Positions 36,236-49,205 are shown, counted from the stretch's first letter. The stretch is 64,000 nucleotides of DNA from Cryptomeria japonica (GCF_030272615.1 NC_081414.1:306161164-306225163), one strand, 5' to 3'. Made by a program: numbers and translations. The notes: generated by a model not told the origin, from the sequence alone.

Positions 36236-37281
36236 GATGAATGGGTAGTTTCAGAGGATGAATGCATGTTGGATCACCGTCACTGCCATCTCAACTTAGT
36301 TGTCAACTGGAGTTGTACCTTGGAATTTCTTTTTGAGACATTATTTCTGCATGCTTTGAAATACTTGCTATTGGAGCATTGTTTTAGAAGTAGACATGTA
36401 GTGCCGATTTAGTAACACTTAACCGGAGTTTTCAAGAAATGACTTGCATGTTGACTACAACTCCTTCCTTTTTGTAACCCTAGTATGTAGGCATGATTCT
36501 TTCCTATGATGTAGGGCAAGACTCTATAAATTGTAAAATTTGGGCCATTTTGAGGGTCCGTGAATTGATGATTCAAGGCCATTTAGCTAAATAATTTAGT
36601 TTATGCAATTTATTTCTAATAAATTTTTTTGAAGTACTATTATTCATTTTATAAGGATTAACACAAAAGCAGCTTGTAGATTTCCTAATCCACAATACGT
36701 GTTCTATGGGTTTTTCTTCTTTGTAGTCTGGTATCTTCTTTCATTTGAATCAACAACTTTTTATTCCAAGATTTATTATTTTATGAATCATATTGTGCAT
36801 GTTAATGGTGTATGGGGATAAAATAGTAGAGTGATTATCTGATCTTGTGATTTCCATTTCCGTTCATGTGTGGGTTGTATGACTTCACATATTTGTTGGA
36901 ACGTCCCTTTTGAATGTTGATTATATGTTATTGATGATACCTTGTTGTGATCCATTGACTTTGTAGTACACTAAGTTGTTCAATATTGGTTTAGTTATTA
37001 TCTCTTGTTACCCTAAGTGGTCTTTTGAAGTTTCTTTATCAAGTGAAAAATCAGAAAAAAAACAAAAAAAAAACAAAAGGATTTTGTTTGTTTTGTTTCA
37101 ACCAGTAGGCCCCTTGACAGGTACAATCTCATCAACCACTGAGTGACCCAACACCGTCGTGACCTGACTATAGAGACCTTGGAGTAATTAGTCTTTCAAG
37201 ACTGATTTCTCTTCAGGAGAGGTGGTTTACATTACATATTCTACCCGACTATTGGTGAGTGTGTCAAAACACCTGTCAACA
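36236..37281 (+). repeat. 3' non-coding part of the nested element, LTR-like
   Basis: No coding frame. It carries a TATA box (36525-36530), T-rich sequence after it and an A-rich run (37045-37080), and ends CTGTCAACA at the TSD. It has the look of U3-R-U5, but no second copy was found at 30079. Confidence 0.4.
36525..36530 (+). promoter_or_regulatory. TATA box in the 3' part of the nested element
   Basis: TATAAA in CTCTATAAATTG, about 290 bp after the end of the long pseudo-ORF. The same CTATAAATT string occurs in the Tat-like LTR (5532-5540). Confidence 0.4.
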
Positions 37282-37286
37282 CTATC

Positions 37287-37632
37287 CAGTCTAGGATCTC
37301 TTCATGATTCAAATTACCTCCATACATGGGTTAATCTAACTTCATTTTCAAACCATCTCCCTTGATAGCCTTCAACACTCTAACCATTCTCTCTTCTTTA
37401 GGATCTACTTGAACTAGGGTTCCTCCATCTTCTTCCCCTTTTACTTCCTCTTTTTCTTCTTCCTCCTGGTCACTCACATCTCCTATGACCACTCCTCTCT
37501 TTTGGCCTATCTCAGTTGTAGCCAATATTTATTGAAGTCTTTCCATCAATTATTTATTTCTTTTATCTCTCGAGCTTGTTTCTCTTCTAACTCACTTACT
37601 TTCCTTGCGACTGTTTTTTCTTTTGGAGGCAT
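37287..37632 (-). pseudogene. Gag, N-terminal part (chromovirus)
   Basis: ATG at 37630-37632 (MPPKEKTVARKVSELEEKQA), about 50 bp inside the PBS, starts the chromovirus gag. A TGA after 28 codons and a frame change lead into the acidic stretch DVSDQEEEEKEEVKGEEDGG. The part next to the insertion, PMYGGNLNHEEILDWI (about 37287-37335, behind a TAA), is the conserved Gag motif that normally precedes the YFDY segment found at 30040. The 7.2-kb nested element separates the two halves. Confidence 0.75.
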
Positions 37633-37683
37633 GGCGGTTGAATTACAATAACTCTCTCTTATTCCCTTTCAAGATCTTTGTTT

Positions 37684-37694
37684 CTCTAATACCA
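37684..37694 (-). other. PBS of the chromovirus
   Basis: Minus-strand TGGTATTAGAG, four bases after the LTR end, fits the tRNA-Met PBS with one C-to-T change. Confidence 0.65.
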
Positions 37695-37698
37695 AACC

Positions 37699-39628
37699 TG
37701 ATGCAGAGGTAGGGATAGAATAATAAATCCTCAAGGTGTGAGGTACTCAGTAGGTTCTAAGAACTCAAAATCTCAAAACCACACTCCTAAGACAGGCTAA
37801 GCTAGTAGCCCTCTTGAAGGAGTGATTGACCTTTAATGTTTGATAGGGACATGAATACCACAAAATTTAATAATTTTTGGATACCCATTAGGATGTTATA
37901 AAACATATTTCAAATGGAGCTCTAGTTGTTATATGTCACTTCTATGACTGTCCTAAAGGGCTAATAGGCCTAATTAGGCTTCTAGGATACCCCACTCACC
38001 AAACAAAGTATACATACCTCAAGGAACCAACTCAAGACCCCAAATAGAATTTCTTAGGCTAATAATCAACAAATATAAACTCATTTAAGGTTTCAAGACA
38101 TAATCCTTCATATGACCCACTTGTACGAACATCCCTAGTTTGAGTAACTAAACTGATACGATTAGGACAATCTTATTAGTTCATGTTTGCTAGGGGTTTT
38201 ATTATCTCATTCCCCCTTCAAAGAAACCTCCACTTAATTTTATATGGCCTATGAACTCCTTCCAACAAAGATACAAAGTGAGAAGAGAGTAGGTAAAAGT
38301 TTTTACACAAAACTCAAGAATGTTGCAACTCACGGGTCCTATGGGATTGTCATTAATTATCTTTTGCATGCATTGGGTTTAAGGGCTCCAACCTTTGGTA
38401 TTAGTTTCTACAATTCCTTGGGCATCCCACCTTATGTTTGGATCCCCTTTCTACTGTGCTACACTCCAAACACCCTTGATAACAAAAGATCTCAGTTTGT
38501 GGATTTAGGACTGAGACAATCCTTTTATGTTCTTTGTTTCTAATCACCTTCTCAAGACTCCATCATTTTGTCTTCAAAATTCTCAAGCTTCATCCTCTGA
38601 TTGAAATGTTTCATTCCTAATACTAGATCATATGCCCAATGTATAGATTCTTGTCTTTTCTATGTCATACAAGACATGACAGTCTTGGGAGTTTGCTCAT
38701 TGTGTTTAGGACAGTTAAGTCCTAATATATTTGGACTATATTTCCCTTGGGCTCCACAACTTGGGAGGATGCTAAAATTCATTATCCATTGATGTCACTG
38801 CTTGACATCTCAACCAAACTCACACTCACCATCCACCAACCCACCACAATCTCCTTATTATGTTGTCATCATGAATTCCACAATCTAAGACATAAAGATA
38901 TTGGACAAATCATGGATTTTTCACACCTACAACAAAGAGACTCATGCCCTGCAAGAAAAATAAATAAAAATACATCCAAAATTGAGCCTTTCCACTAGGT
39001 ATCATGGCTTCCACCCATGGAATGATCCTTATTTACATTACGGAAGCTCATGATTTACCCTAGATAAGGGTTTTGAGCTTCTCTTGAGAAAATAACTAAA
39101 CCACACCCAAACAATAATGAAACTAAATGCTATCAAGCTTATTTAAATGGAGATTCACACTATTTTCATCTACTATTAATGCACCAACATGATCAAACTG
39201 TACATGTCGTACAAGATCAGCAATAAGAGCAAAAATCACAAAGGAAATGCAGGGAACAATGAAAATTTTATTGATTCACTTCTTTTCCTTAACCTCCAAC
39301 CCCTCAATTAGGTACAAAACATTCTTTTAAAGACTAAGGATCCTTCCCATAACTTATCACTGGCCAAGAAGATGACTCTTGGCTTTCCTAATGACTTGTC
39401 ACAATTTTTTTGGCAAAATATATCACATTTTGTTTTCGCCAATATTTCCAAATACAAAAGCATTGTCCTATCAAATGAATCTTTAGGACTTATAATCACC
39501 TAATTTGGTCTAGTTAGACCTTATTACAAATAATCACGATAAATGTTTTTAATACATATAAACTTGAGCCTCTCATAGGCCTTATTGTGCTTCACGAACT
39601 TTATTATGCTTTAGAAGCTCCTGCACCA
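37699..39628 (-). repeat. 5' LTR of the chromovirus
   Basis: It is 1930 bp, starts TGGTGCAGGAGC at 39628 (minus) and ends CTGCATCA at 37699; it pairs with 23902-25823 along its whole length. Confidence 0.88.
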
Positions 39629-39633
39629 CTAAG

Positions 39634-42600
39634 TTAGATTCATTGTCACGAACTCAACCTATTCAATTATTTGGTGTAAAAATGACTTCCAAATTAAAAA
39701 AGAAAGAAAAAAAATCAAATGAAAATGGTTGTTGATGATGACTCCCTCTAATTAGTCATTATGAGTTGGCTAAAGTAGGAAAATTATAAACTTGTGTGCT
39801 AGGGCATTGTATTAAAAGATAAACATTGATTTGTTATTACATATCTAAACTTCCATCCATGGATCAAAATCCTATTATTCAAGACACATAATTAGAGGAT
39901 TAGCATTGCCCCATCTATTGATGTCAACATTTAGGCGTCATTACATGTTTGTATGATATCTTCCATATTTAGTATGTACACTTGACTCAATACTATGGGT
40001 TGAATCAAGTGAGAATTCCTCTACCTAACAAGCTCTTTATTGATGCTCTTAGACTCAATTCCTTTTAAAAGTAGATCGAAGACAATAAAATGAATAAAAA
40101 ATTAATAACCAAATTAATTTAGTTTAGTTTTGCACACACAAATGTTCATCTATGAACACATTCACATTCACAAAAGTCAATTCTACAGAAAAACAAACTA
40201 AAATAACATGCAAAATAATTATATATTAAAAAATACTCATTTCACATGACATAAACATGAATAAATCAAAGAATTAATACCTAATAACTTAAATAATATT
40301 ATCTTCATCAAATTTAAAACTAAGTACTATATTTTATCCTATTTAATTCTCTCTCTTTATTTTTTATTCTCCAATCAATTATAATTTTTTACACTAGAAA
40401 ATATATGTGTTATCCAAATTTATTCCTTTTGAGACACAAATTTATTCCTTTATCATATATTATCTTGCATTCTATTCATGAGTATTATGTGTAACCACCA
40501 ACTTCTAGGTCAGCCACATGCTACGTGTAAGAAGGGAGAGCTTCTATTATATTATATATAATGTTGAGTTGTCGTTATTAAACTTTAGGTGACACGATTT
40601 ATATACCAAATACATTTATTTATCATGGAAGAGAATTTTTTAAAGTGCATGCATGCTTTGCATCAAATACATATTAATAAATAATAAATAATAAATAATC
40701 AAAGCTAAATACAGCATATTCGGAGTTGAATTATTCGTTAACAAAACGATTTTAAATTGTGATAAAGTTTGGCATATTCAAAAGTAAGTAGTGGAACGCA
40801 AACATTAATAAAAAATGAAATCTGAAAGAAGCATGAGACATTTCTGCTTTTATCGAAAAGCACAATCAAGATCCTTCTTCTAGACACCTACGCTTTATCA
40901 TATGACTTTGATTTGTTTATTGCTTTTATTTAATTTTTTAACAATATTAAATTTATGTTTAGAATATTTTTTTATATTCTATAATATTATTTATTCTATT
41001 AAGTTGGGAGGCTATAAGTGTAGTCTTAATCTACTTTTTCAAATTTCAAAATTAATTATGATGTCAAGCCCATTCTTATATTAAGAAGTTTAAAATTATA
41101 TTTCTAGGACATATATAAAAACATGTCATCTTTAGATAGTTTGGACCATCTGTCATTATCGAACGTTATTCACCACTACCTTTTCATCATACACAAAATC
41201 AATCATGTCTCTTTCATAGCCATGGATTGCATCTACCATTCCAATTACATCATATCCTGCATCAACAATCGCCAAAACCCTAGTTTTTGCATTTGACCGC
41301 TTTTTCATCCATTATACTATGTTCAAATCTTAATCTTTCATTATTCTAAATGTATCATTGGCAAATATTTAGGTATACATTACATATGTTGGTTGCACAT
41401 TCCAAATTTCATGAAAATCATAAGATCAATCATAATAGTTGAGCATGACAAATGAGAGAAGTTAGTAAACTTCCAGAACCTAACTTATCGCATTCTCCAA
41501 CACTAACAAATCTTATATTTGCATGTGTGATTATAGAAAAAAACTACAAGTAGCAAAGTTTCAAAGACCAAAGGTTCATAGTTACATAGGAAGTTCAAAT
41601 CCATACCATTTGAACCAAAATCACAAATTGAGGTAGTGTCATAGATACAAGACTTATCTATGTACACTTATTATTTTAGATTGCATATAATACAATCATC
41701 TCAATCTATTCATGTCAAAATTCATTTTTGATTCTAAATAATAGTCCTCTAGCACAATCAAACTAGCCTCAACTTCTACGACATCAAGCTACACTTAAAT
41801 TAGATTAAATTATTTGATTTATATTTCAAATCCAATTAGGCACATGTTTAAAAGCTATTAAAATTTCTAAATGATTTGATTGGATTTGATTACATTAAGC
41901 CATTTAAAAAAAAAACTTCAACCTTAAGGCTCATATTTTTATTTTATTATTTTAAATGTTACTTTTTATCACTTTCATCTCTTATTTTAGATTTAAAATA
42001 ATTTTATACTTTCATTAAATAATGGAATATAGGGTTTATTCCTTCATTAACTATAACCCCTTGGATTCTCATCTTTGACTCTTTCTTAGCTTGTTCTTCA
42101 TTGTTATATCATTCATCAAGGATTCCTAGATATTATTATCTCTATTATTTTTATACATGTCCCACATATGCCAATATATTCTTTCTTTGGTTGCATTTGA
42201 TCCTTAGATCCTCAATGTCTTCTTGTTCTACAACACAATTCATGAAGTAATTTCTATGAAGGTCATTATTATATTATATATGATTTTTCACTATTCATGT
42301 AGAGTTTCCTATTGTTTCACTTCCCTCTCTGATGCAATCGAGTTTACTTAATTATGAGTTTCATCTTGATTTTTCTTCTCTTATGACTAATGATGATGAC
42401 TTTATGTTGTTAATGATGGTTTATCTTTGATATTTTTTCTTCATTTCATGATGATGATACTTGTTTTTAATATTAAAAGCAACAAAACTAGGGTGCTAGC
42501 CCTTTACACTAACAGGTTGAAGGTAGCTTTAATAAGCATCAATCAAACCTTAACAACACACTAGCAACATATCAATATCAAAACAAAATAGATTAAGAGT

Positions 42601-43425
42601 CTTAGCAATAGTTAAAAGTAATTTGATTAAGAGTACTAGTAGTATGTGACAAAAACCAAAAGGTTTGAAACGAACCACCCAGTTATAACTACCTTTGCAT
42701 TGTACATTGCTTGGTTTCTCCATCTCATGATACTAATTTGCTTCATGAGGCTTTAGCATATTAGTTTTTCCCACTTGTGTGTCAGATGTCAATTTTTTAA
42801 CTTATGTAAAATAGTGTGCCCCAATTTTTTGAAACAAGGAGAAATAGACCAATTTCAATGTAAATGACATTCTTGAAATGTATGTCCATTAAAAAATTTA
42901 TTTGGTAGTCTTTTTCCTCGAAGATACACTAATCTTTTTTTTTTGTTGAAACTCACCACGTTGTGTCATAGTTCTATATATTGAATAGATTTTATACACA
43001 AATGAAGTTTTATAAGTAGTGCTCGCTTCTTTATTTTCAATAAATATTTTAAATTATGTTTTATTTAAATATTAGATTTTTAAAATTTAATAATCAAAAT
43101 AGGCCTAACTTTATATTTTTAAAATTTTTTTTATAGAATATCTTTAAAATTTTGTTCTATACTTCATATTGGTTTCCTTGCTTCAATAGAAAAATAATGA
43201 TCAATTTGGACATATATGCACAAAAATAAACATATTATGAGAAAACATAAGTCTAATTTTAGATATTACTAATTATAAAAAAATAGTAATAAAATCATTA
43301 ATGAAAAATTATGAAATTGATGGTGGGGGACTCTCCCTCACAAACCACACATGCAAATCAAATGGTTTGACATAAATATGATGTGGGGTACTCTTCTATC
43401 ACAAATCAACTAAAAAACAACAAAT
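39634..43425. other. 3.8 kb without recognised features
   Basis: AT-rich, only short frames, with scattered A/T microsatellite-like runs (for example near 40675). I see no domain, RNA gene or LTR end. Confidence 0.4.
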
Positions 43426-43567
43426 AATTCAAATAGGAGAACATGTAAGACTATATTCTTGCCTTCTATTGATTATCTTGAAATAAAATTACAAAGAATT
43501 CAAATAGGAGAACATGTAAGACTATATTCTTGCCTTCTATTGATTATCTTGAAATAAAATTACAAAG
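43426..43567 (+). repeat. Perfect 71-bp tandem duplication
   Basis: 43426-43496 and 43497-43567 are identical base for base. The lack of any difference points to a recent event or an assembly artefact. Confidence 0.95.
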
Positions 43568-44741
43568 CTGTTATGGAATATAAATAAGATTTAGCTTCAT
43601 GAAATTCATGAAAAAATTAGCAAATATGACATAAAAATAGCAACACTTGTAAGGGAGAACTACAAAGAAATATCCAATCGTTAAACTTCAAATCTAAAAA
43701 CAATCCTTCATCTCTTGAGCCTTGTTTGTTCCTCTAGCTCTGATCTTCCAACAAATTGAAAGATCCAAAACTTCCAGTACAAAACCCCTTTTTAAAGAGA
43801 TGTTTGAGAGGTGGAATAGAACTTAGTAATTCCAAAACAACCAACTAACCCATCTTTAAAAACCCATGCCATTCTTGTGTTGGAATCTTCTAAATATAGA
43901 AAATTATCTCACATGATTTCCACACGATCCCCACTTTCTTGACCAATTTAGTGGTTTTCATAAAGATGGTTTGTAACTCCTCCGAGACCAAAAAATAGTG
44001 CATGCAAGGTCATGCTAGAGGCATGCAAGCTTGGACATCCCAATTTAGTTATTCATGCAAGTGGTATGCATCAATATGCTTTGGCATGCAAGACAAGTTT
44101 AGTAACTCCTAAATCTCACACACAAAGTGGAGATTCCTTCCATTATGTCTCATTACAACTTTTGACATGTGCTCCACTCTAACTAAATAACGTTCAAATA
44201 TTTAATAAATATTTAAGCCCTTAGTATAAATTTATTTATCTAAACATAACCACCTAGATCTTAGAAAGCGAAAAATACAATTAATTTTTTTTGGGTGATG
44301 CAAGATTGCTCTATGCCCATAAATCCTCCTACATCAAATACATAATGTGATAAATATACTAGACAATAGAATCAATGAACTATGTCCAAGAAATCATGAA
44401 AAATATTTTATTTGTAATTCAAGTTGTGTTACTCAATGAGAAATAGTAAAAATATTATGTGATGGAGGAAAAAGTTAATAGTTCATATAATTGTTAAATT
44501 CTTTATAGTTTGTTCATTATAATATATATAATGTGATAAATCCTAAAAAAAAAAATTATTGGTCCAAAAATACAAAAAGAAAGTGGAACAAACTATTGTG
44601 TTGTTAGCTCCACAATGAATCTATTCATGTCAATGATGATTTATTATATCATGATAATGTATTATGTGTTTCTACCATGCATAGCATTTTTGAAACCATG
44701 TATACACACATCTAGGGTTAATGATTCATATGATGGAGTAT
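43568..44741. other. Left flank of the copia element, no gene recognised
   Basis: AT-rich sequence; nothing readable beyond short frames. It continues after the element at 52557. Confidence 0.4.
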
Positions 44742-44746
44742 CCTCC

Positions 44747-46259
44747 TGTTGGCAATATTGCATTATAACAGACAATGAAAGATTGTTGGCATTTCATAAG
44801 GATATTGAGAAGGTTGTTGATGATTATGGATATAACTGATTAAAGATGTTTTAGTGTCTTGATATTATTATTTTGTCATTGATGTCAAGAAATTGATTTT
44901 CTAATTCAGTATGATGTTGTCATAGCTTGAGAAGTATGATATGAAGATTATAAAGATGTCGGTAAAAGACATAGGAAAGAATATGATGAATAAGGGGATG
45001 AATAAGGTATTCAATGGGCAACTACTACTGAGTCAGACAATGATGAGATCATGATGTTTTAGATTGTTTTAACATCATACATATGTTGTAAATTATAAAG
45101 GTTAATACTATACTATGTTATCAACCAAAGAACCTAGTCAGTAAACCCTAAGGAACCTAGTCGGTAAACCCTAAGGTTATCACTATCGGTTAATGAAGGC
45201 AGAATGTCTACCGAGTGAAGTTTAGTATTCACCGAGTTGTAACCGAGCTATAACAAAATGCATTAAATGTTTACATGCAGTATTTAATGAAGGAAGTTGA
45301 TGAGCTGGAGCGGATTAAATGATTGGTAAGCCGTGGAAGAAGTTTGTTAACGAATCCAAGGCAATGAAAAGTCGGCATGAAGATCTACAGCTCAAATTGA
45401 ACCGCAATACCTTGGCACAAGTTCCAAGACTAGTATGCAAGTTTTCAGATCGAAAGATGCATTGAACCTAGACAAGATTGAAGATCTGATGGCTATGATT
45501 GATCATGGGAAATGTGATCAAGGAGATTAAGCGGTTACCTAATTGTTTATAAATAGGAAACTGTTGATAAACAATGTATGCGGGCAAGTGTATGCACAGG
45601 GATGCTACATAGTGATTACCGAGCACAGAAGCTTGAAGACCTGTTAGAATAACAGAGTATAGAAGCCCAATAGATAGACAAGATTAGTTCTATGTCTAGA
45701 TTGTATTGAATAAATAAGAATTTGCTTTAGCATTTTAGATGTGAAGTTGCAGATAGATTTTATTATTGTTATTTTGTGAAAGTGACAGAAAATCTCTTAA
45801 CCGAGTGGACTTAACATTCTTATATGTAAACCCTCTAGCAAGGTGACATTCTAATTGAGTGTTTGAAATCCTTTAACAAGGTCACTTCTAACAAAGTGAA
45901 GATCCTAACAGATCTGAGGGAAATCCCTTAATCGGGTCACATCTAGCAATGTGTTTGTAATCTTTAACAGGATTTGCTTTTAACTGAGCATACTCTAGAA
46001 GAGTATATTTCTTAGTGGGTCTGAAATCCCATAGTGGTTTTTCCCTATTTGGGTTTCCGCATTAAATCTGGTGTTATGAGGTTTATATTGTTCATATGCT
46101 TATATTGCATGTTTAACAGTTTTGGTTATATTGCTGATATATATGTTACCGAGGTTGAATCTAATGTTTTTATGGATGATTAAGTTTGTATGATTCACCC
46201 CCCCCCTCTCATCTTGTTGGCTATTAGATCTGTACTTATATTAAGTATTAGAACTATCA
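44747..46259 (+). repeat. 5' LTR of the copia element
   Basis: It is 1513 bp, from TGTTGGCAATATTG to AGAACTATCA. TATA box TATAAATA at 45548-45555. A 23-bp minisatellite has two copies here (45130-45175). Confidence 0.95.
45548..45555 (+). promoter_or_regulatory. TATA box of the copia 5' LTR
   Basis: TATAAATA in TTGTTTATAAATAGG, conserved at 51838-51845 in the 3' LTR. It should drive the genomic RNA. Confidence 0.6.
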
Positions 46260-46261
46260 AT

Positions 46262-46273
46262 TGGTATCAGAGC
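46262..46273 (+). other. PBS of the copia element
   Basis: TGGTATCAGAGC, two bases after the LTR end, is complementary to initiator tRNA-Met. Confidence 0.95.
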
Positions 46274-46323
46274 ATTGGACTCCGGAAGGAAAGTTTAAAG
46301 ACACTTGAGTTAAAGATCCAAAG

Positions 46324-47230
46324 ATGTATAGGAGGGATGCACCAAAGCTGAACAAGTCAAGTTTCTGTACATGGCAAAAAAGGATGAAGCTACATCTATC
46401 AGGAGTTGGAGAATATGTTGTATACTATCTAGAGAATGATTTTGTTGCACCGAGCACCTATCCATTGACTATGGAAGAGATAAGGGCAAAGCAAGAACAT
46501 ATTCAAGCAATGATTGAAATAACATCTGCATTGACCGATTCAGAGTTTAATGATCTAGAAGGCTACAATGATGAAAAGGCAATGTGGGATAAGCTCATAT
46601 TGGTATATGGAGGAGATGAACATGTTCAAAGAGCAAAAGTAGATAGTTTGAGAGGAAAACTTAAATCTATGAGGATGAATGAAGGTGAGAACATAACTTA
46701 GTACAGTACAAGACTAAAGGAGATTGTCAATCAAATCAAAGAAGCAGGTGGAACTATTGAAGAAAAAGATATAACAAGTTGTTGAGAACCCTTCTACCAG
46801 CTTATGCAATCTGAGTCTCTGCAATCAATGAATTAATGTTTGTACCTAATATGCCAGTTTCTTTAGATGCTACTATTGGTAAGCTACATGCATTTGAGTT
46901 AAGTAATTTTGATAACAGTGGATCTTCGGTAAATAAAGTTGAATCTGCATTTAGTTCTTTTCATCTTGATGAATCTAATGATTACAATGAAAGAAAGTAT
47001 AAGTACTCTAAAGGAGATCACAGTGGAGCAAGTGAGAGATTTTGGAAGAACATGGAAGAAGTACACAAATTCTATGAAGAAATCAGAAAGCAAGAAGAGT
47101 TTGAAGCACTATTAGCCAAAAGGTTACTGAGAGGCAAAGGTAAGTATAAAGGAAAACTACCTTTGAAATGTTTCAATTGTGATAAAATAGGACATATGGC
47201 TTCTAACTGTCCTGACAAATATTTTACTGA
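46324..47230 (+). pseudogene. Gag of the copia element (UBN2-type domain and zinc knuckle)
   Basis: ATG 46324 lies 50 bp after the PBS. Residues 1-125 (FCTWQKRMKLHLSGVGEYVV, AMWDKLILVYGGDEHVQRAK) are the N-terminal Gag domain of Ty1/copia elements. TAG 46699-46701, a one-base shift near 46783 and TGA 46812-46814 break the frame. It resumes before 46836 and carries the knuckle CFNCDKIGHMASNC at about 47168-47209. Gag packages the RNA and forms the particle; in copia elements it is fused to Pol. Confidence 0.85.
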
Positions 47231-48131
47231 AAGAAGAGATTACCGAGATAACAGACAGAAAGATAATCATTACAGAGGACACCGAGACTTCAGAAGAAGA
47301 GATGGAAAGACATGCTTAATAGCTGATGAGGAATCCAATGATGATAAGTCAGATGAGACTAATACAGAGGAAGTAGTTTATGTGGCTATCAAGGATGGCT
47401 CAGATGAAGAAAGGTGTGAAGAAAAAGCCCTAATATCTCACATAAACACTAATAATTCTTGGATCATAGATAGTGGATGTTCACATCATATGACAGGAGA
47501 TAAACACAAGCTTGTTATATTAGAAGATTATGATGGAGGCTATGTTAGATTTGGTAATGATGCACCATGTCCGGTAAGAGGTAAAGGATCTGTAACACTT
47601 CTTGATAAAGCAAGATGCAATGATGTTTATTGGGTTGAAGGCTTGAAATACAATTTGTTGAGTGTAGCACAACTAAAGAACACAGGTTATCGAATAGAAT
47701 TTCAGAAGGGAATTGTCAAAGTTCATGACAAAAATGGAAAGTTAGCTGCTACCAGGACACAAACAAAAGGTAATACATTTCACCTTGACTCAACTCGGAA
47801 TAAGTGTTTGCATGCAAAGATTGATGATACCTGGTTATGGCATAAAAGGTTTTGTCATGTCAATTTTGATAATCTGATCAAAATAAGTAAGAAGCACAGA
47901 GTAAGAGGTCTACCGAGTCTTGAAAAACCTAAGAATGCTATGTGTCGAGGATGCCAAATGGGTAAGATGACAAGATCAAGCTTTACAAGTAAGTCTTACA
48001 CTTCTAAGGGAATTTTAGATCTAGTGCACACTGATCTTTGTGGTCCTATGAAAGTTCAAAGTTATTATGGTGATAATTATTTCATATTATTTGTGGATGA
48101 CTATTCAAGGATGATGTCAGTAATGTTTTAA
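47231..48131 (+). pseudogene. Protease, GAG-pre-integrase and integrase N-part (copia pol)
   Basis: The open frame 46836-48131 continues from the Gag knuckle. SWIIDSGCSHHMTG holds the protease active-site Asp (DSG). LWHKRFCHVNFDNL with CRGCQMGK form the HHCC zinc finger before the integrase. LVHTDLCGPMKVQSYYGD carries the first catalytic Asp. TAA 48129-48131 in an A-run stops the frame; the following codons remain in the same register. Confidence 0.9.
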
Positions 48132-49205
48132 AAAAAAAAATCAGAAGCTTTTCAAATGTTTAAATCATACAAGGCAAGAGTTGAAAATGAAACAGGAAGA
48201 CAACTGAAATGTCTTAGATTAGATAGAGGAGGAGAGTTCACATCTTATGAATTCAACTTATTTTGCAATGATCATGGTATTAAAAGACCAGTCTCTGCAC
48301 CGAGAACTCCATAGCAAAATGGAATAGTTGAAAGAAGAAACAGATCTATTGTGGATTGTGCTAGAACACTGATGATTGAAAAGAAGGTGCCACAAACATT
48401 TTGGAGAGAAGCATTAAGCACAACTGTTTACACCTTGAACCGAGTTCAATTGAAGAAAGGTACTTTGAAGACACCATATGAAATCTGGTATGATAAGAAA
48501 CCAAATGTTAGTTATTTTAAAATCTTTGGAAGTAGATGCTATGTTCATAAAGATGATAGAAATGGCAAATTTGATCAGAAAAGTGAAGAAGGAATGTTTC
48601 TAGGCTACTCTTCTAAAAGCAAAGCATTTAAATGTCTGATCAAATCATCTAACAAAATAGTAGAAAGTACAAATGTGAAAATTGATGAATTTGCAGAAAG
48701 AAATGATGAAGGAAATTCCAAGGAACCAGAAGACTATGATGAATTTGTCTATGTTCAACCGAGAAGTCCTACCAAGAAGACGGTTGAAGAAAATGAAGAG
48801 AATATCCAGTTATTGAGTGATGAAGAAGATCATACAGAGCCTATCGAGCCTGTATTAGCCAAGTATGTCAAAAGACATCATGCACCAAGTCAGATTATAG
48901 GAGATAAGGATGATCCAGTGATGACAAGGAACAAACTAAGACATAACACATGCTTGATATCTGAATTTGAACCGAGAATAGTGAAAGAGGCATTTAATAG
49001 TGAAGATTGGGTAAATGCTATGATAGAAGAGATTGATCAAATCAAGAAGAATGACACATGGACACTAATCCCAAGACCGAAGGACAAAAATGTAATCAGT
49101 ACAAAGTGGATTTTCAGAAACAAGCTAAATGAAAAAGGTGAAGTCATTCGAAACAAAGCAAGACTAGTTTGCAAAGGTTATGCTCAAGAAGAAGGAATTG
49201 CTTAA
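48132..49205 (+). pseudogene. Integrase core and start of RT (copia pol)
   Basis: RLDRGGEFTSYEF holds the second catalytic Asp and NGIVERRNRSIVDCARTLM the Glu of the DDE triad. TAG 48312-48314 sits where the conserved motif has Gln. Downstream FKIFGSRCYVHKDDRNGKFD and MFLGYSSKSKAFKC are the conserved end of copia integrase. After an acidic linker come WVNAMIEEIDQIKKNDTWTL and STKWIFRNKLNEKGEV, the start of the copia RT. TAA 49203-49205 ends this block. Confidence 0.9.

Larger units (their letters stand above)
30079..37281 (+). mobile_element. Nested element inserted in chromovirus gag, class unresolved (TG...CA, TSD CTATC)
   Basis: Flanks CTATC at 30074-30078 and 37282-37286 are a perfect 5-bp duplication, and gag continues in frame across the site when one copy of CTATC is counted. 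Termini are TGTTATGCC and CTGTCAACA, as for LTR elements. I could not find a matching LTR pair inside. Contents: degenerate CGGAA-type repeats (30183-30700, 32400-32905), a solo-like copia LTR (30761-32189), a long decayed ORF (32973-36235) and a 3' region with a TATA box at 36525. No pol signature. It is either a non-autonomous LTR element whose LTRs have been rearranged, or another class with TG/CA ends. Confidence 0.7.
23902..39628 (-). mobile_element. Ty3/gypsy chromovirus, complete ends, split by a nested element
   Basis: LTRs at 23902-25823 (3') and 37699-39628 (5') face each other around a minus-strand gag-pol. Flanks CTCAG (23897-23901) and CTAAG (39629-39633) are a TSD with one mismatch. 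Order on the minus strand: PBS, gag, zinc knuckle, protease, RT, RNase H, integrase, GPF-like domain, chromodomain, 3' LTR. The chromodomain and RT sequence style place it among plant chromoviruses (Reina/Tcn-like is my guess). LTR divergence is about 7% over the first 200 bp by hand count. 30079-37281 is a later insertion in gag. Many frameshifts and stops make this copy non-functional. Confidence 0.9.

Noticed and set aside
45130-45175. Telomere-like AAACCCTAA motifs
   Set aside because: They are part of a 23-bp LTR minisatellite and not a run of TTTAGGG units; also present in the 3' LTR.
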